NCBI RefSeq assembly: GCF_036417845.1
Contig: NC_089978.1
Coordinates: forward strand, 85,802,007 to 85,866,006
Reading direction: 5' to 3'
Length of the DNA stretch: 64,000 nt
Source: Apteryx mantelli
Taxonomy: Eukaryota > Chordata > Aves > Apterygiformes > Apterygidae
This document shows positions 40,001 through 54,800 of the stretch, piece by piece. The notes under the pieces were generated by a model. The model worked only from the letters and a program-made list of their open reading frames with translations, was not told the origin of the DNA and ran no database searches. The number at the start of each line of letters is the position of its first letter. Position 1 is the first letter of the stretch. Position numbers and translations under genes: made by a program.

Positions 40001-41934
40001 GCTGATGGTTGTTCACTGAGGCAAACCATGCTCAGCATCACAGAGGAGGCAGGCGCCCCATGGGCACAAGTAAGCCCAGCATCTGAATAGAATATCAGGA
40101 GCTGTGAAAAGATGCTGATACAGTTGCCTGAAGCATCAAGAAACCTAAGTGTTTTTGCAAGATTTAGGACAAAGCATTAAAGCTGGATTATTTTCAAGGT
40201 GGTAGAGCGAGTGTACAAACAGGCAGGTTACATCAGGATGCCATGATGTGTCATAGTTTGTACTGCAGAAGGCCACAGTCAAAATGAAGACCATATGTTA
40301 AGGAGATGGAGAGGGAACCATTTAGGAGCATAATATTCTATATTCCTTATACCTTTTCCATTACAAAAAGCCACCTTGCTCTGACAGTGAAGGGAATGGT
40401 ATTGATTCTGAGATATGCAGCTTTTCATCTAGGCAACCAGTGTTGCTCATTCCATTTTTACTAAGGAGAGAGTGAGTGGTCCCAGTTCAGTTTACAACGA
40501 CCATGTGTCCACACATCAGCATCTGCAATGTCATTTAGATACAATATCACCGAGAACATTAGTCCAAAGTCTAAAATTCCTGTTGGTCCATGACTGATAA
40601 AAGCTACATACTGTAATATGTAGCAATTAGAGTGTAAATGATAGGAGAGTGTCAGAAGTTGATTGAAAGATAATGCCAGATGAAAAAAAAACCCATAATT
40701 TCTCAAAAATGAAATGCTTTCTATTTAACCATTACTACAGCTAATAAGATGCTTTGACAGCTTCAGGTTGTTACCTCTAAGGGGAAGGAAAACATAATAG
40801 TAAGGAAGAGGACAGTCTAGCAAAATCAAACTTTTCTTTATAATCTCAAGTCAAATCAAGTTCCTATTGAAGCTGCTGACTTTAATAAGAACAAAGTTTA
40901 ACCCTTACTATAAAGCTGGAATTCCTCTGCACTATTCTGTCTTGGACAGAAATGTGAGCATCAGTTCAGCCATATAACATCCAATTATAAACTCAAATGT
41001 ATTATGGAATATGCATCCACAATTCTTAATATATTCACAAAGCCGAATATACCAGCACAATTGTGCTGGCAAGTGTGTATCACTCATCACTGTCAATGCT
41101 TTATGTGATTTGAAAATTACCAAGTTCAATCATTCAATATAGGCATATCTAACAGTGCAAATTTTTCATTAGTGATTATCTGGCAGCTGAGGAAGCTGCG
41201 GTATCACTTCATTGCACACAGCTCTTCTTACATGCCACATTAAGAGGAAACAAAAACCATGAGAGGCCAAAAGAGAACCACTCAAAGAAAACTGAGCACA
41301 GATTGCTCATTGCTAATGGATTGTGGACAGCTGGTCAATGCATTTTCTATATAAACTTGGCGCATTTAAAACAGCTCATTTCCTGAGCCACAGGTTACTG
41401 CATTGATGAACTGACCAAATGTCTGAGGGCATCTGGGCCCTCTTTTTAAGAGTATCTAGAAACACAGACCTCCACTTTGACTGGGTGTTATTTTAAGTCT
41501 TTGTTGCACTTCTGCCCAGAGCTTTAAAGTAGAGTATTTTCTTTTCTTTTCCCACATGTGGGAAGTTACACATGAAAAACTCTTTTTGTCAAGGTGTGAT
41601 TATGCTCTTTACTTATTTGAAACTGACACACAATTCTTGGAACCAAATTATCAGACCAGAAGCTCTTGTGCTAATGCAGTGATTTGTATTCATTTGGGAA
41701 TTATTTTATTCCCATAGTGATGAAGGGACAAGATCTGAATCCTGCCTGAGGCTCCCTGTGTCCCCTTTACCCTTTTCTTTTGTCAACAGCAGAAATGGTG
41801 AACAGGCTTGCAATTATGTCTTACCTCAAAATACAGAGCAAATAAGATCCTTCATGAAGACATATCCAGGAAAGTGTTCATCATGAAGGTCAGCATGACA
41901 GAGGCAAATGCCATACCTGGACATAAAAATAGGA
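37081..41934. other. Intergenic ACE2-CLTRN spacer, part 1
   Basis: No gene recognised. 38780-39900 is notably GC-rich for the window and includes a 14-C homopolymer. Overlapping ORFs there occur in several frames on both strands and none resembles a known protein. Confidence 0.5.
39317..39330. repeat. Poly(C)14 run
   Basis: Fourteen consecutive C on the + strand (poly-G on the minus strand) inside a GC-rich segment. Confidence 0.9.
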
Positions 41935-42085
41935 GCTATAGCCTGCAAGAGGCCCATGAGGTAACCCCTCCAGGCTATTTAGCACTGGCAGAGCTTGAGG
42001 GGGAATACTGGGTCCAGTTTGGGATCCAGACTTCAAGGAAGAAGTGGGCTAATGAGGGCCTGTCTCGAGGAGAGTACCACAGACA
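41935..42085 (+). mobile_element. Old CR1 fragment, + orientation
   Basis: Contains 'tttagcactggcagagcttg', 'gaatactgggtccagtttggg' and 'gacttcaaggaagaagtgg', matching the CR1 block that encodes the [15 protein letters not shown] region in decayed form. Confidence 0.5.
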
Positions 42086-45000
42086 GGCGTCCCCTCTCAA
42101 GAGTTTGTATGTTGTCTTGTAAGGGAAAAAGCAAACGTCTGTGTGACAGACCAGGCTGGCTTCAATCTAGTTTACTCCAACACAGTCAGCATGAGCTGTG
42201 GGACAGAGTTGTTAGGTTTCCTTAAAGTAAGTAAGTGGCAGAATGGCTTGAGTAAGGACTTTAGCATCTACCCATCGTTTGCCACCCTCCCTAAATAAAT
42301 AAATAAGGACTTCCAGTTTAATTTACAAAAACAGCCTGTGGTCAACGCGATGCTCCAAGTTCTGCACAGCTAACTAACTCCCTAATTTAACGACAGCATT
42401 TTAGAGTTCTTGAAGTTCTCCAGCACTCCAAACATGTAGATAATGAATGACAGAGTAAACAATTTACTAATGCATGATTTGTGCTTATGCTAACCTAGAC
42501 ATTAATATTCTCTCTCAAGTAAGCTGAACAGAACTGCAATGTCCTTTCTGAAATGTTGACTCACTGGGGATGTGGAGCTAGAGATAAATGTTGCAGACTT
42601 TCTTCAAACAGAACTTCTCTGGCTTTATTGCTTCACTTAACTGAATTTTCTTTTTTCCTCTCTCTTTCTTTTCTCTTGAAAATAAAACAGTTTTGTCTTG
42701 GGCACACCATGTTCCTCTCTTGAAATCTATTGGCACAGCACAAATGTATCTGAAAGCAGAACCATTGTCTTTAAGGAATAGTTTACAGTATATTCTATAT
42801 GTTTCTTACTTACTCTCTATTTTCTGGTCTTTCCATGGCAGGTTGTTTAGGGAAAAAAAAGCAAATGGTGAAAGTTACATAAAATATCTGGGTCACATCT
42901 CCAATGGATATAAATTGTCATTGTACCATTTGCAGCCTCTTGAGGACAGGTTTTACCAAATCAAAGTACTCTTTGTTTTCTAATACATTTCTGCTGCACA
43001 AAGAGGCTAGAACAGAGATTCATTTCTCCTGTAGCAGTGTGCCCTTGAATAACCTAGTTTGCAGTGCCTGTTTCAGTTAAAAAGCTAATACCAACACTAA
43101 TTTCTAAGTGATGCTAAGTATCATACCTGTCTGTTCATGTATCATTTACATCTCTCAAGCCATTTTCTGTCAGCACAGAGGTAAGCAAGATGTATGCTAT
43201 GGGTGAATCCCACATCATCATTAGCAGATTATTATGCCAAGCTGCTGTAAAGTAATTACATTGCTAAGAGGTGAGCTGGGAGGAAGTCAATGATTAAATA
43301 CTTACCATCAGAGTCAGCTCACATCACAGCAGTGTTTTGTTCAGAGGCTATCAATTTTCAAATTGCTGGCCAGTGCCATGGGCTGAATTGAACCTTCACT
43401 GAGGCCTTGAGAAGTATGTTCAGATGTGCTTGGCCTCTTTTCGTATCCAATGAATTTTATTTCAGTCTCACATCGTGCAATATAGAAAACTAATTTTTAA
43501 TCGGTAGCTCAAAGTTGCTCTTACACTGCTAAGCTTAGAGAAATCTTTCACTGGTTCTTGCAGAGGTGTTGCAGTTCAAGCAATCCATTGTGGTCATTTT
43601 GCAGTGTAGCTCTCTGTCATACCAAGAATATGAAAAGTGTGAAGGTTTGAAAAACTGATGTGCTCTGAATTGCCTAAATAAAATTCCACCTGAGTGAAAA
43701 GACCTTGGACCAATGACTGGAGATGCGATAACTATAGTGTTATCTATATCTTCCCTCCAAATGATCTTAAACACTGGCAAGCTTAACCTTTGACACTCCT
43801 GTGAAAAATGTATCTCCATGTTGTTGATGGTAATCGGAAGCACAGAGATATTGTCATCAATAACTGACTTTTATTAATTCTTGGCCAGAATTGAGCAGTG
43901 CATCATGTAGGGCCCAGATAAGACACAGTCCTTGTCCACAAGGACCTGCTGTCAGGACATGAAAGACAACAATGAAAGATGAGACCAAGTGAGGCAAATG
44001 TTTTGTGAGTTCCATAGTTTTATTTTATACTTAGTCCTCCTCTCCCCTTCCCTCACCTACCTTAGAGTTTCACCCACTCAGTTTCCTCTCTGTGCCCTGT
44101 TGTTTCCCCATTCTCCTCCCCATTGCTTCCACTCCACTCACCCCATTCCCCAGAGCCAGAGCTGTGTCAAAAGAACTGTCAAAGAAGATGCCTGATACAG
44201 CCAAAATGCTGAAAGGCTTGTACCCTGGGAGACAAGAAGTCTTTCTACCCTTTGGGACACTGGATGGTCCTTTGCAAGGAGCTTTTACCCTCTTTCTATT
44301 GTGGGTGAAGAGTCTGAATGCATGGAACAACGCCAGTAAGTAAATGGGTCTTCTGATTTGCCTCCAAACATGACACTGGAAACAGTATGGCTAATGGTTA
44401 AATCCTGCCCCAAGTGATGTGGGCAGCTGTTTGGTGACTGCAGAGACCATATTTTGCTTCAGCACATTGCCATTGTCCATGTGCAATTAGCCATACATAC
44501 AACTCTTCTTCACTTGGGCCTAGTCTTTTTTGTCTGAAATCAGTATGAATTTCAAGACAGATTTAAATGGGAACGGGATTAGGACATGGGTAGCACAGAC
44601 TATGCATATGGCTGACTTCTAACAGAGTAATCCAACAATGCAGCTTAGGGCCTGGTATGATTTGGTGCCCTCAGCTTCCAGCCACATAAATAGCAGTCTG
44701 AATGGTCCCTGTCTGCCCACCACAGCCTTCACGCTTCCATCCAGGTAGGATGCATGAAGCCCAGTGCTGCTGCTTCAAGTACCAAAGTTTTTGGAAAGCT
44801 ATCCAGCTGTCACATTAAAAGTTCAGCTGACCCTGGATGTGCCCTGTCCCTTGGAAATCTCTTCTAGTTTTAGTATTAATAAATGTAAGGAAGATTTTTC
44901 AAAGAGCTGCAAACTGCCCTTACAGATTTAATAAGAGTTGGACTATCAACCACAGACTGCATCTTTGGAAAAATCTCCCCTTTGTGTCTTACACTTTTTT

Positions 45001-45435
45001 CAAACTTTTGCAACTTTTAATTTCCTGATCATGTAACCTGTGACTTTGACTGCTAAGTGAGAAACATATTTAGTACCAGATCTTTGGCAGTTCAAAAGCT
45101 ATAGATGGTCCAGACACTTTTTAACCTGCTCTTACAGAGGCTAGAAAGCTTGACCTTTTTTCCTATGTTAAAACTTTCATGCACTGATCTCTATTCCAGC
45201 CAAAGACACATGGCTGATCAGCGCACAGAAATCAGTTATGGAGAAACTTTTGCATATGGCTTAAAAGAAAGCCCAGCAAGAATTGACAATGATAGATGAT
45301 CTCTTCTGTGACATTCAGGAATAATGCAGTTTCACATTTACAGAAGGGAGAAAAACAATAGGCATATTTAAATAATCATTAACAATTAAATGCCTAACAC
45401 AAGGTAGGTTTCAACCCTGTTCTACCACACATCTT
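42086..45435. other. Intergenic ACE2-CLTRN spacer, part 2
   Basis: AT-rich with small (AAAT)n near 42290. An HNF1-like sequence (11 of 13) occurs at 43286-43298. The open frame at 43535-43843 minus is discussed among the rejected items. Confidence 0.5.
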
Positions 45436-45665
45436 TTGGAAATCTTTAATGGATATCATTTGAGGTCTTCTCATTTTCTTTGCTCATGAACAAAAGCTTT
45501 GTAATGGAGGTTCGAGTGTATGTGTTATCAGCAAAAGCTTCTCTCAAGGGAAATTAAGTGAAATGACAATTTTTCTTGTCTTCATGTTTGACATTCAGGA
45601 GTAGTGACCAGATAAAGTAGGCGTAGGAGTCTTTCAAAAACACACCAGCTAGGAATGGCGGCATT
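45436..45665 (-). other. CLTRN: CLTRN 3' UTR (extent inferred)
   Basis: Follows the CLTRN stop codon. Ends at a candidate cleavage site just after an ATTAAA signal. Confidence 0.4.
45455..45460 (-). terminator. CLTRN: Candidate CLTRN poly(A) signal (ATTAAA on - strand)
   Basis: Common variant hexamer about 205 nt after the stop, followed by a GT-rich stretch (gatgtgtggtag, minus strand). A longer UTR using AATAAA near 44020 or 43870 is possible. Confidence 0.4.
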
Positions 45666-45822
45666 TCATAAGGACGTGAACCGTTCATCATCTGCTGCAT
45701 AGACTCCATTAATGTGGCCTGCTTTTAAATCCAGTGTTTCGCAAGGAATCCCATTTTCTATTGTTACTGTCACTTCGCATTTTTCTTCTAAATTTTCTGT
45801 CTCTGATGACTCTTTATTCTTT
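45666..45822 (-). CDS. CLTRN: CLTRN last coding exon (cytoplasmic tail)
   Basis: Acceptor tttttag. Encodes [40 protein letters not shown] and [12 protein letters not shown], then TGA at 45666-45668. The ENGIP...GHIN...DDER pattern is the conserved collectrin tail and differs completely from the ACE2 tail. Confidence 0.96.
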
Positions 45823-48800
45823 CTAAAAACAAGGAAGAGAAAATCATCTTATTCTATTGACCTGCAGCACTATACCAAAAGTCCACATAAAGAAACCTGC
45901 ACATTTAGTCAGAATTTTATAGTAGGTTATGTACTGAGAGGCATAATTTGGTGCAGAGACTCCCCAGCATAATTTGCTCTTATACTGACTCTAGCTGCAT
46001 TAGCTCACAACGATCTGTATGTGCAAGAGCAGGCATCCATCTGCATAGGCAGAGTGTAAATGACTCTTTGCTGTTGTAAACATATCACTGAAAGTGGGAG
46101 GACCACAGATTGGAAGCCCTATTTTTGTGGTTTAAAATCAGGATTGGGAATCAGAAAACCTGGAGTAAATACATTGTAAATATGTTGCAAATATTCCTTC
46201 AGTTTCTTGTTCTGTAAAATAACTTGAGGGGGAGAGAAAAGTTGCTGCAAGAGAAAAATGGAAAAAATCTCCAAATCTGTTTTTTCCTTTAAGTCAAGAA
46301 GGACTGCACTACTCATCTAGTCTGATCTCATTATATGTTTCATAGATTTCACTCAATGATGTGGATAAATTAAAACATACTTTTTAGAAACGGACCAGCT
46401 CTTGACTAAAGCCTTCAGTGATGGAGACTGAGTGCCCCATATTCCTTGATAATCTTCTCTAGAGGTCAGGGACTCTTTTTGCTACAAATCTGAATTTCTA
46501 ATGCAAACTTCATTAACAGCCACCTTCCTACTCCCATATCTTACTATACCGTTGTGCTCTAGATTAAACAATTGCGTGACTTTCACTTTTCCAGGCTCCT
46601 ATTCTTACCACAACCATATTAAAACAGCTGCTGAATAAAATGATCCAAAAATAAAACCGTGAGTAGATGTAATGCAGAAATATCAGTCAACATGTCACAA
46701 TGTTCCTTTAATTCCAGATTTATTCTGACCTTGAGATCTCCTAGTTCATAGTTGAAAAACCTGCTGTACTTTACAGCCTGCAGCATCAGCAGCTTTGGAG
46801 GATAAGAAACTCAAAGGTCAGCTCCACTGCTTCTTCCTATCCTGCAACACAGACTGTAACAATCTGACTCAGGACAATCATAACAACCTGACTCAGTATG
46901 ATTGCTAATAACAGTGATATTAACAATAATAAAATTTTATTGGCCTTTGGGAGATTCTTGGCATTACAGACTCACTAAAAATAAAGGTGGGGATGGTAAT
47001 GGAAACCCTTGACCTCTGGCTGTCATATCTGCTCTTACAGCAGTAAAAGGAGAGTTCTTTAATACAAACCTTAGTGTGGAGGCATAATATAAAACAAGAT
47101 AGTAGAGAACAGATTCAAAACAAATAAGAGGAGTAGTAGATGTGTGGAACTTGTTGCCGTAGCAATTCAGAGAAGCTAAAAACTTCTGAGTCCAAGGAGA
47201 AACTCAACAATTTAATGGAAGAGAAAGCCATTGTGGGTTACTCCACATATAAAGACCAAATCTAGCTCTTCCCAAGGCAAATGTTTATGGCTGCTACTGC
47301 AGACAGGATTTTGGAGGTAGGGGTGGACTTCAGCCTCACCCAGCGTAGCCAGTAGAGAGGATGGCCCTGCCCTGGCTATGTGCCAAGTCTGTTAGCAGGG
47401 AGGGAGATGTCAGATTGCTGTGATGACAGAGGAACAAACACACAGAGTTGGGAGACAGCGTGTCTGATCCAGCTTGCTGTAAAGTCAATGGCTACAATTA
47501 CATGGAGCTGGATCAGACCTTTTAACAGGACTTCAAGCTGCAGGCAGTTGTGGCTTGGATTTTTACACGTAGGCACAATGAAGACCTAATTAAGAAAATC
47601 TTCCAGTTCAAGAAATGACATACGAGTCTAACTCTTTAGTGAAACTCCATTACAGGCCAATCATGTGCTTCCCTGCTACCCTGAGCACAAAAGGGCTGAA
47701 GCACATGCTTTTGTATTTATCTGAATCAGGGTATTTAACTGCTATTTTAAAGGACAGTAAAGACAAAATGTCAGATTTATGAGTAATCAACACTGTCCTT
47801 GGATCTGGACTTCCAACACAGCTTACCAGGCAACAGAGCTGCCACTAAGTCAGCTCTGGTCAGGTTTCTGGGAAAATTCATTACTGAATGTGCTGAACTC
47901 TTTTGACAACCTGGTCATGTCCCCGAAGAAGGGATGAGCACTTTGGAAATTCTGCTTTCTGAAGTCTATCTCTTCTTTTGAGAAGCCAGATAGTCTAGAC
48001 CATATCTTTTACCTCTCCAGTCTTTGCAACACTAGATGGAACAATTATACATTTATTTTACCTTCTCTCTCACCTCCCCATGCCACTAATTTGAAAGGCG
48101 GATTTGAATTCAATCACAGATGAATCTGTTCTTAGGAAATACAATAGGTAAAGGGAGAGTAGGAAAACAGAGGGAAAGGAGAAAAGGAGCATAACAGAAG
48201 TAAAGGGACAACAAGAACACAAAGCATGGAGGATGAAAAATGCCCGGTGACCATAGGTTGGCAGCAGCAGGGGCATGTTACTGGTATTCTGGAGATAAGA
48301 GCATACAGTTTCTACCACACTGATGGGAACTGTTCAGGCTTCACTTACTTAATTTTGAAAAGAGAGAGGGAAAATATTGTCTTTTCCACCCGATATAAAA
48401 CTCAAAGGATTATTCTAGTCAGAAAATCATGACTATTTAGTACAATTTATTTACATTACACTCATGTGAAATGTTCGAAGACTCCTTAGAGCTAGGCACT
48501 CTACAGGCACACAGGACCTTGACACTACACAGACACAGAGAGGGCAAGTACAGGGCTTCCGGAAGCAACATTATCCTGTAGTTTTACAGAAGAGTTTGCC
48601 TAAATTCAGGGGATTAAATGACTCAGCCCAGACCACATGGAAGGTTGTGGCAGGAGTTAAACTATATGCAGATCTAAAGTACCTGTCTAGCCTCATTCCC
48701 CACAACAGCATCTCTCATCTATTGCTTGTTGAGTTTTGTTTTTTAAACACCAAAAGGGGTTTCACAAAATCACACAACTCTTCTGAATCCAAAATATCAC

Positions 48801-51800
48801 TGAAGGGATTCAGATTTTCCGAGGTGTTTTATCTTTGTCTTTCAAAGTGATAAGGAGGCAGAATTGAAAAATCTCAGCAACATATTGCTTTTCACATGTG
48901 AATCCATTGCACTGATATATTTGGTAATACAGTCCACCATACATTCAATATTACATCACCTAGCTGACGGCAGAAAGTTATCCTTTTTCAGTTCATCTCC
49001 TGTTCCTGTATGACTAACCTCTATGACAACCTAAATTATGGCAGAAGCTCAGCTACTTCTCACTTCCACAGCAGAAGCTCAATTCAGCTGAGAAATTTCT
49101 ATTCCTTACACCCAACTTTGAGCCAACAGAGATGGGGGAACCAAAACCCCACCTACTCCCCTGCCCACTCCAATTTATTCACACTAGGGAACCATGAGTA
49201 GCCTTCTCTTTTTCATCAGTGTTGTCACAGGGCAGAAAGTGAGAGGAAAAGCAAGTATCTCTTGCTCACTTTACTGCCAAACTGCAAACACTAAGGCTCA
49301 TGGAGAGATCTGGACCTGAACTTCTGAAGGGCTGGGTCCCTTGGATTCCTCAGGTCATGAATGGTAGGTGAGGCCATGACCATTTCATTCAGCAGGACCT
49401 CTTCAGCTATACATTATTTTTTATTGTGTCTACTTAGGTTCCTCAACTGACAGCAGCAAAATTTTTTTAGCTCTGCCAGCTTTTGACACTACTGCCCTGC
49501 ATGGGGCAGTCGCTGCCAGCCTTCTCCCCTATGGTAACCCTTTGGCTAGTCTGCGAGAAGCAGCTCACCTACAGTGCACTAAATCTTGAGAAGACTGGCA
49601 GCAAATCTCTTTGTAAAGTTTTAACTTCTATTTAGGTGATCTCCAGGATCATGTTCTTATCCTACCTGTTTCCTCACTATCCCCCAGCATTACTTAGGCA
49701 ACTGCTTCATAGTCCAAAATTTTAACCCCCATCCTCGGAAAAGGACAGAACGGTTATCTTTAGATATGGAGGGGGGAAGGACTACAGCTACAGTTTCTCT
49801 GAGGCTGATCTGGAAAACAAAACCACCCTAGCTCGCTTAATTCACCAGTATTCAGTTAAAACAGAAGAAAAGCTAAGCTGCTTACTTCTTGCGCCGCTGA
49901 ATCCCTGAAACAATGAGGAAAACAATTCCAGCTACAGTGAGACAAAGAACAACACCAAATACAATAAGCCAGACAGGAGTGGAGGGTTCAACAGGTGGTG
50001 ATAAGGTTGAGGATATCTTCAGGAACTGCAGTGTTTTGTCATTCAGTAGGAAGGCACTGTTGATTCTGTTCCGGTTCATCCTTCATAAAAACACAAAGCA
50101 CATCACAGCTCTTTATAATGGTATTTACAACTAAAAAAGGATAGAAGGAAAAAATGAATTTTTGTGTAAGTGCCACAAGTCTAGCAAGGCTGAATTTGAT
50201 CCAGCATGATGTTGGTAGGATAACGCAGACCTTTACTTTTGCATAGCTCCTGTCAGTAATCCATATACACTCACCCACTTGCATGGTTTTGGGCAGCATA
50301 ATTTCATATGTCTGTTTCATTTTAACTGAAAACTTGGGAAATACAGATGAGACCTGAAGTACAGTATTAATAATTGTTTGTGTTTTGGACCATGTACTGA
50401 AGACATAACAGGTTGTCATCACTGAGGGTGGCTCTGTTACTTAGTTCATGCAGCATCCATAATGGCATGGGAGTGGTAGATATATCCTGTGTTGATTAGA
50501 GGGTTTGCCCATCATTGGCCCTCGGTTCCTCAAACGGAACTGTCCTGCCTGTTATGTGCCTGTGCATCTGGTCCTGTTGCTGTAGTTTTTCCTAGATTTG
50601 TGAGGCACAGGTTACGGTTTGCTCCAGAAGAATCCACCCCCACTGCCAACATGCCTTTCTTCCCTGCAGGATGCAGCTAAAGGGATTTGTGCTTTGCACA
50701 TTTTTTCCATTATGAGAAACTGTAAGTCTGAGAAATATTCTTTTTAATACAAGTAGTACAATTGTTACCAATGATCTCTCTTCAATGGATATATTCCCTC
50801 ACATTTATTACTTCTGAGCATTTCCTGTTATTTCTGGATCTGAATCTAAGTAGCCATGAAAGGCTGTAATCATAACTTCCATTAGCTTTTGCAAAATGTT
50901 AGAAATTTTTGAGAAAATGTATTGCATACATTGGCCCTGAGAGATCATTTTTGATGGCAGTAATACAATCTACAGCAGCTTTCTTGCATACAATTCAATC
51001 TACTTACCATACAGCAAGTATTTCCTAGGAATAGATATATGGGAGATACAGGTAAGATTTTGCAAATTCCTTCAGAAATGATAAAGTTTGACTACCCCTT
51101 AAACAGGAATTTTTTAGTCTTGATGGAAAGCTAGCATTCCTGGTGAGGACTGAAAGCCATGGCATGTTAAAAGACTCATTTTATAGTAAGCCTTCCTTGA
51201 TTTAAAGTGATTTCCATCCTTATTGATACAAATGGATTGTTGTAAGCAGTTGAAATAAATAAGCATTGTTCACTCTCATCTAATGGACAGAGTTACAGAA
51301 TTATGTGCTGAAGCATATGCAGATAGCTACAGGTGCATTTTGTGTTTGTATATGCACAAATATATCTTGTGTATATTTATGCAAGATCCTGGGACTCATA
51401 CAAGGAATTGAGACAGTTTGCCCTCTTTTTTGTTCTCAGTTTGTAGAGAACCTTGCACACTAAAATGCTGGTCCATGAGTAGCTTACATGCCACTGTAGT
51501 ATAAAGAATTAGAATAATGGTTTAGTATGGAAGCCTGAAATCAGAAGCAATTGAATAAAAAGTATTGTAGTTTTACAGAACATTTTCTTTCTTGTTTCTA
51601 AGTTAGGGAGGAATTTGAACTTTTAATAAATTACATATTCTCTTTTTCTGGAGAAAGACAACAGTTAAAACAAACACGCTATAACAGCACCCAATATCTG
51701 TGGCAAACAGCGCATATAAAAGACTTAAATAAATCAGCTTATGCTACTGAATGTATCAAAGAATAACAGAAATGCAAAAAACTCCTGCATTCCAGAAGTC

Positions 51801-54800
51801 TTAGAGAGCTTCAGTGAATAAATAATCTGCTTCCCCCACTAATGCTATGAAGCTATTGTTTGGCGTCTCTGTAGGAAATAGTTTAATCTGCTCATAAGCT
51901 TAAAAGTTAATCTTTCCAAAAGAACGCATACTCATTCATCAGGAATTAGGCATTACACCTCTATAAAGATAACACAAATTTTCAAGACAAAGTACAGTAT
52001 GTCTGAAAACAAAGAGGTCTGTTTTCCACTCAGTGTTTGAGAAACATACGTGAGTTATGCTGCTTGTGGGAGTCGTCCATATAAATCCCTTATGCTGGGC
52101 TGGCAGGCCACTGAAGTCAGATTACCTATTTTTCTTTTCCCCTCTTTAGCTCTCCACTTTTGTTTTTATTAGCTACAGAATGTGATATTTAGTGGAAAGC
52201 GCACCGATTTGTACCACATGGTACTTTGCACAAGTAAAGCTCAGCTACTATAGTGACCACATTCTGAAAAGAGCTGGTACAAAAAGAATGTGAGTATAAG
52301 ATTATTTAAGGCAGGCTGGGACATAGCCAACTCTAACTGAGTTTTCCTCATCTGATAGTTGACTTCTAAACTAAGTCAGATGAACTGTACCTCAGAAGCA
52401 CCTATACCTCTCCATTAGACTCCCTAAAGGGAGCCTATGGTCATTAGTCCTGGAGGAGATGTGCCTATGCATGCAACTTAAGTTAAATGAGACCAATCCC
52501 ACCCCAAAATGGTGACATTCAGTCACCTGCGGGAAAAGGCTCTGTCACTGAGAAATGTAGCATCTAGATGAGAGCAGTGTGTATGTGCCACACAATAGAT
52601 AGCAAATAGGGACTAGATTTTATCTGAGGCTCCACCATTGAGAGACTCCCTCCGAAGCTACAATCCCAAGGCTCACAGACCTTGAATTCTGTGGGACTGT
52701 TAAAAGTCCTTCTAATCTCACACACATGAAAGAGTACTGACCTCTTGGTGTTCTGACTACTTGGTTCAGTTCAACATTAAAGAGGCAGAGTGCTCATTCA
52801 TACAAGGCCCTCAGACAGAAAGCATCCTCAGCCAGCAAGGACGGAAAGGCTGCAGAAGCAGGGACCCTACCTGACGGCTGCCTCTACCTCACTTCCAGGA
52901 ACAGTTGTCACGTTTTTGGTAGAATCTGTGACCACAAACCAAAAGGACACCCGATCTGTCACATTGCAGAGCAGCACATTGGAAATTCTGCAGATGGAAG
53001 AATGGAAGGAATTATTGAAATACGGCAGGTATTCTTAAAATATTGCTTTCATCTAAAGGGTAAAAAAGTCTTACTTTTAAAAAAGTAACAGTTAACACCT
53101 GAGGAAGAAATACCACTCACAGCACTTCCTATTTTCCAACATGATAAAAAAGTAAGCTTATTGAGACTGAACTTGAGTCTTCAAATGAATTTTTGAATCT
53201 GTCACAAGTTTGCCTGATCTCGGACATATACCTAGTGTAATTAAATGGAAAAATATATATTTGCATCTTAATCATCAGGGCCATGACAAAGGCTGGGTAA
53301 TGGGGCAAATGTGTTGATGAACTAAGAACTTCATGTTTAACAGATAATATCACAATAACTCAGGCATGGGGGATTCCTCATATGATTTTAAAGTGAGCTC
53401 AATCCTTCTGCAAGGTACATTTGCTGGAAGAGGAGACAGACAGCAGGAGGGGGGAAAAGCAAAGAAACTGATGTTATTCTCTTTGACATCTAGCTGCAGA
53501 GAGTCAGGCACAGAGTGGAGACAAAAAGCTAAATTTAGACATTATATTGGCACTAGCCTATGCCTTTAAGGTTATGCTGTGACATATTTATCCATTTTAA
53601 ATGATTGCTCAGCTTTATGTGAAGTTAATAGTGGAAGCTCCTGGGGCATGCAGCTGTTCATGGCATATTACATAAAAAGTGTATGAAATGTCTTTAAAAT
53701 GCCTCTTTTCAGATTCTTATAAATTTATAATCTACCACTAACAAATGATGGAACCGTCACTAGAAATTCCTCATGGAATGAGATTATCACAAATATTTAA
53801 ACTAAAGCAGTGAAGGCTAATACATTTATATCATAAATATAACAATGGCTGAGGATAGATGGTGCCTCTGTGTTCTTTTATCTGTTCCTATGGTATTCAC
53901 GCAACTAAGGAACAAAACAGCCAAACACATGTAATATACAGGAATTGTCTAAGGTGGCAATTACTACAGCTTTTCAAGGAATAAAATATGCAACATAAAA
54001 CAACAGCCAAAGCCATGTGAATGAAATGAGAAATAGCGAGAGAGCTAAAAATGAGAAAATCTTATTTCATTCTACATTGTTGATAAATACCCCAAAGAAT
54101 TTGGCTCAGGATTCAGATTTACTGGTTATGCCTAAACAGTGAGCAGATATTCTGGAAGCCAAGATCAAGAGTCAGGATGAATTTTATTTCCAGGGAACAG
54201 CCTGAACTTGGTTCACCTTTGCACAAGGTCCACCTGGCCACAAGCAAGGCAAAGCCACCCTGTCTTGACAGACCCCACTTGGGATGATTCATCCAAGAAC
54301 TACAGGTATTGCATGCTGTTCTGGGGAGGGAAACCTTGCTGTGACCCAGGGACAAACTCAGCCCCTCTTTTAATTAACTACAGTGATGTTTGTGATTACC
54401 ATTACTAACTGGTATCGTTGGTTTTAAGGTTTGGCCTGGCCATCTCAAAAAAGCAAGTTTTAACATTTCTTCTCTACCCTCTATTTTTCCCCGGGGTGAC
54501 ATACTCCCTGCTGCAAGCAATTACCTGCCACAGAGCTCCGTTCTGTGGTGCCATCTGCTGGCTAATTAGAAGCATAATTAAATGACTGCTAACAATACCT
54601 TAGTAGTGGCCTGCAGAGTGTAAAGCACAAGGTAGGGAATTACGTCAGGGAGCAAATATTGCCAATAAATGCATATTCTCCATCCAGAAAAGAAGGAGAT
54701 GATAGCTTTTAAGGCAGGATGGGCAATGGCTTGTTCAGAGCAGTTCATGCTGGGTATTTTGAGGATATGTTTTATTTATTGTTGAATGCTATTTTGGGTA

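Larger units (their letters stand above)
45823..49885 (-). other. CLTRN: CLTRN intron between the last two exons
   Basis: About 4.1 kb. Holds two old CR1 remnants (46312-46640 minus and 47085-47330 plus). No gene seen. Confidence 0.75.

Noticed and set aside
43535-43843. 102-aa minus-strand ORF in the ACE2-CLTRN spacer
   Set aside because: Diverse composition and fair length, but no family motif, no splice or promoter context, and it lies past the CLTRN 3' end. At this length, open frames by chance are expected in 64 kb.
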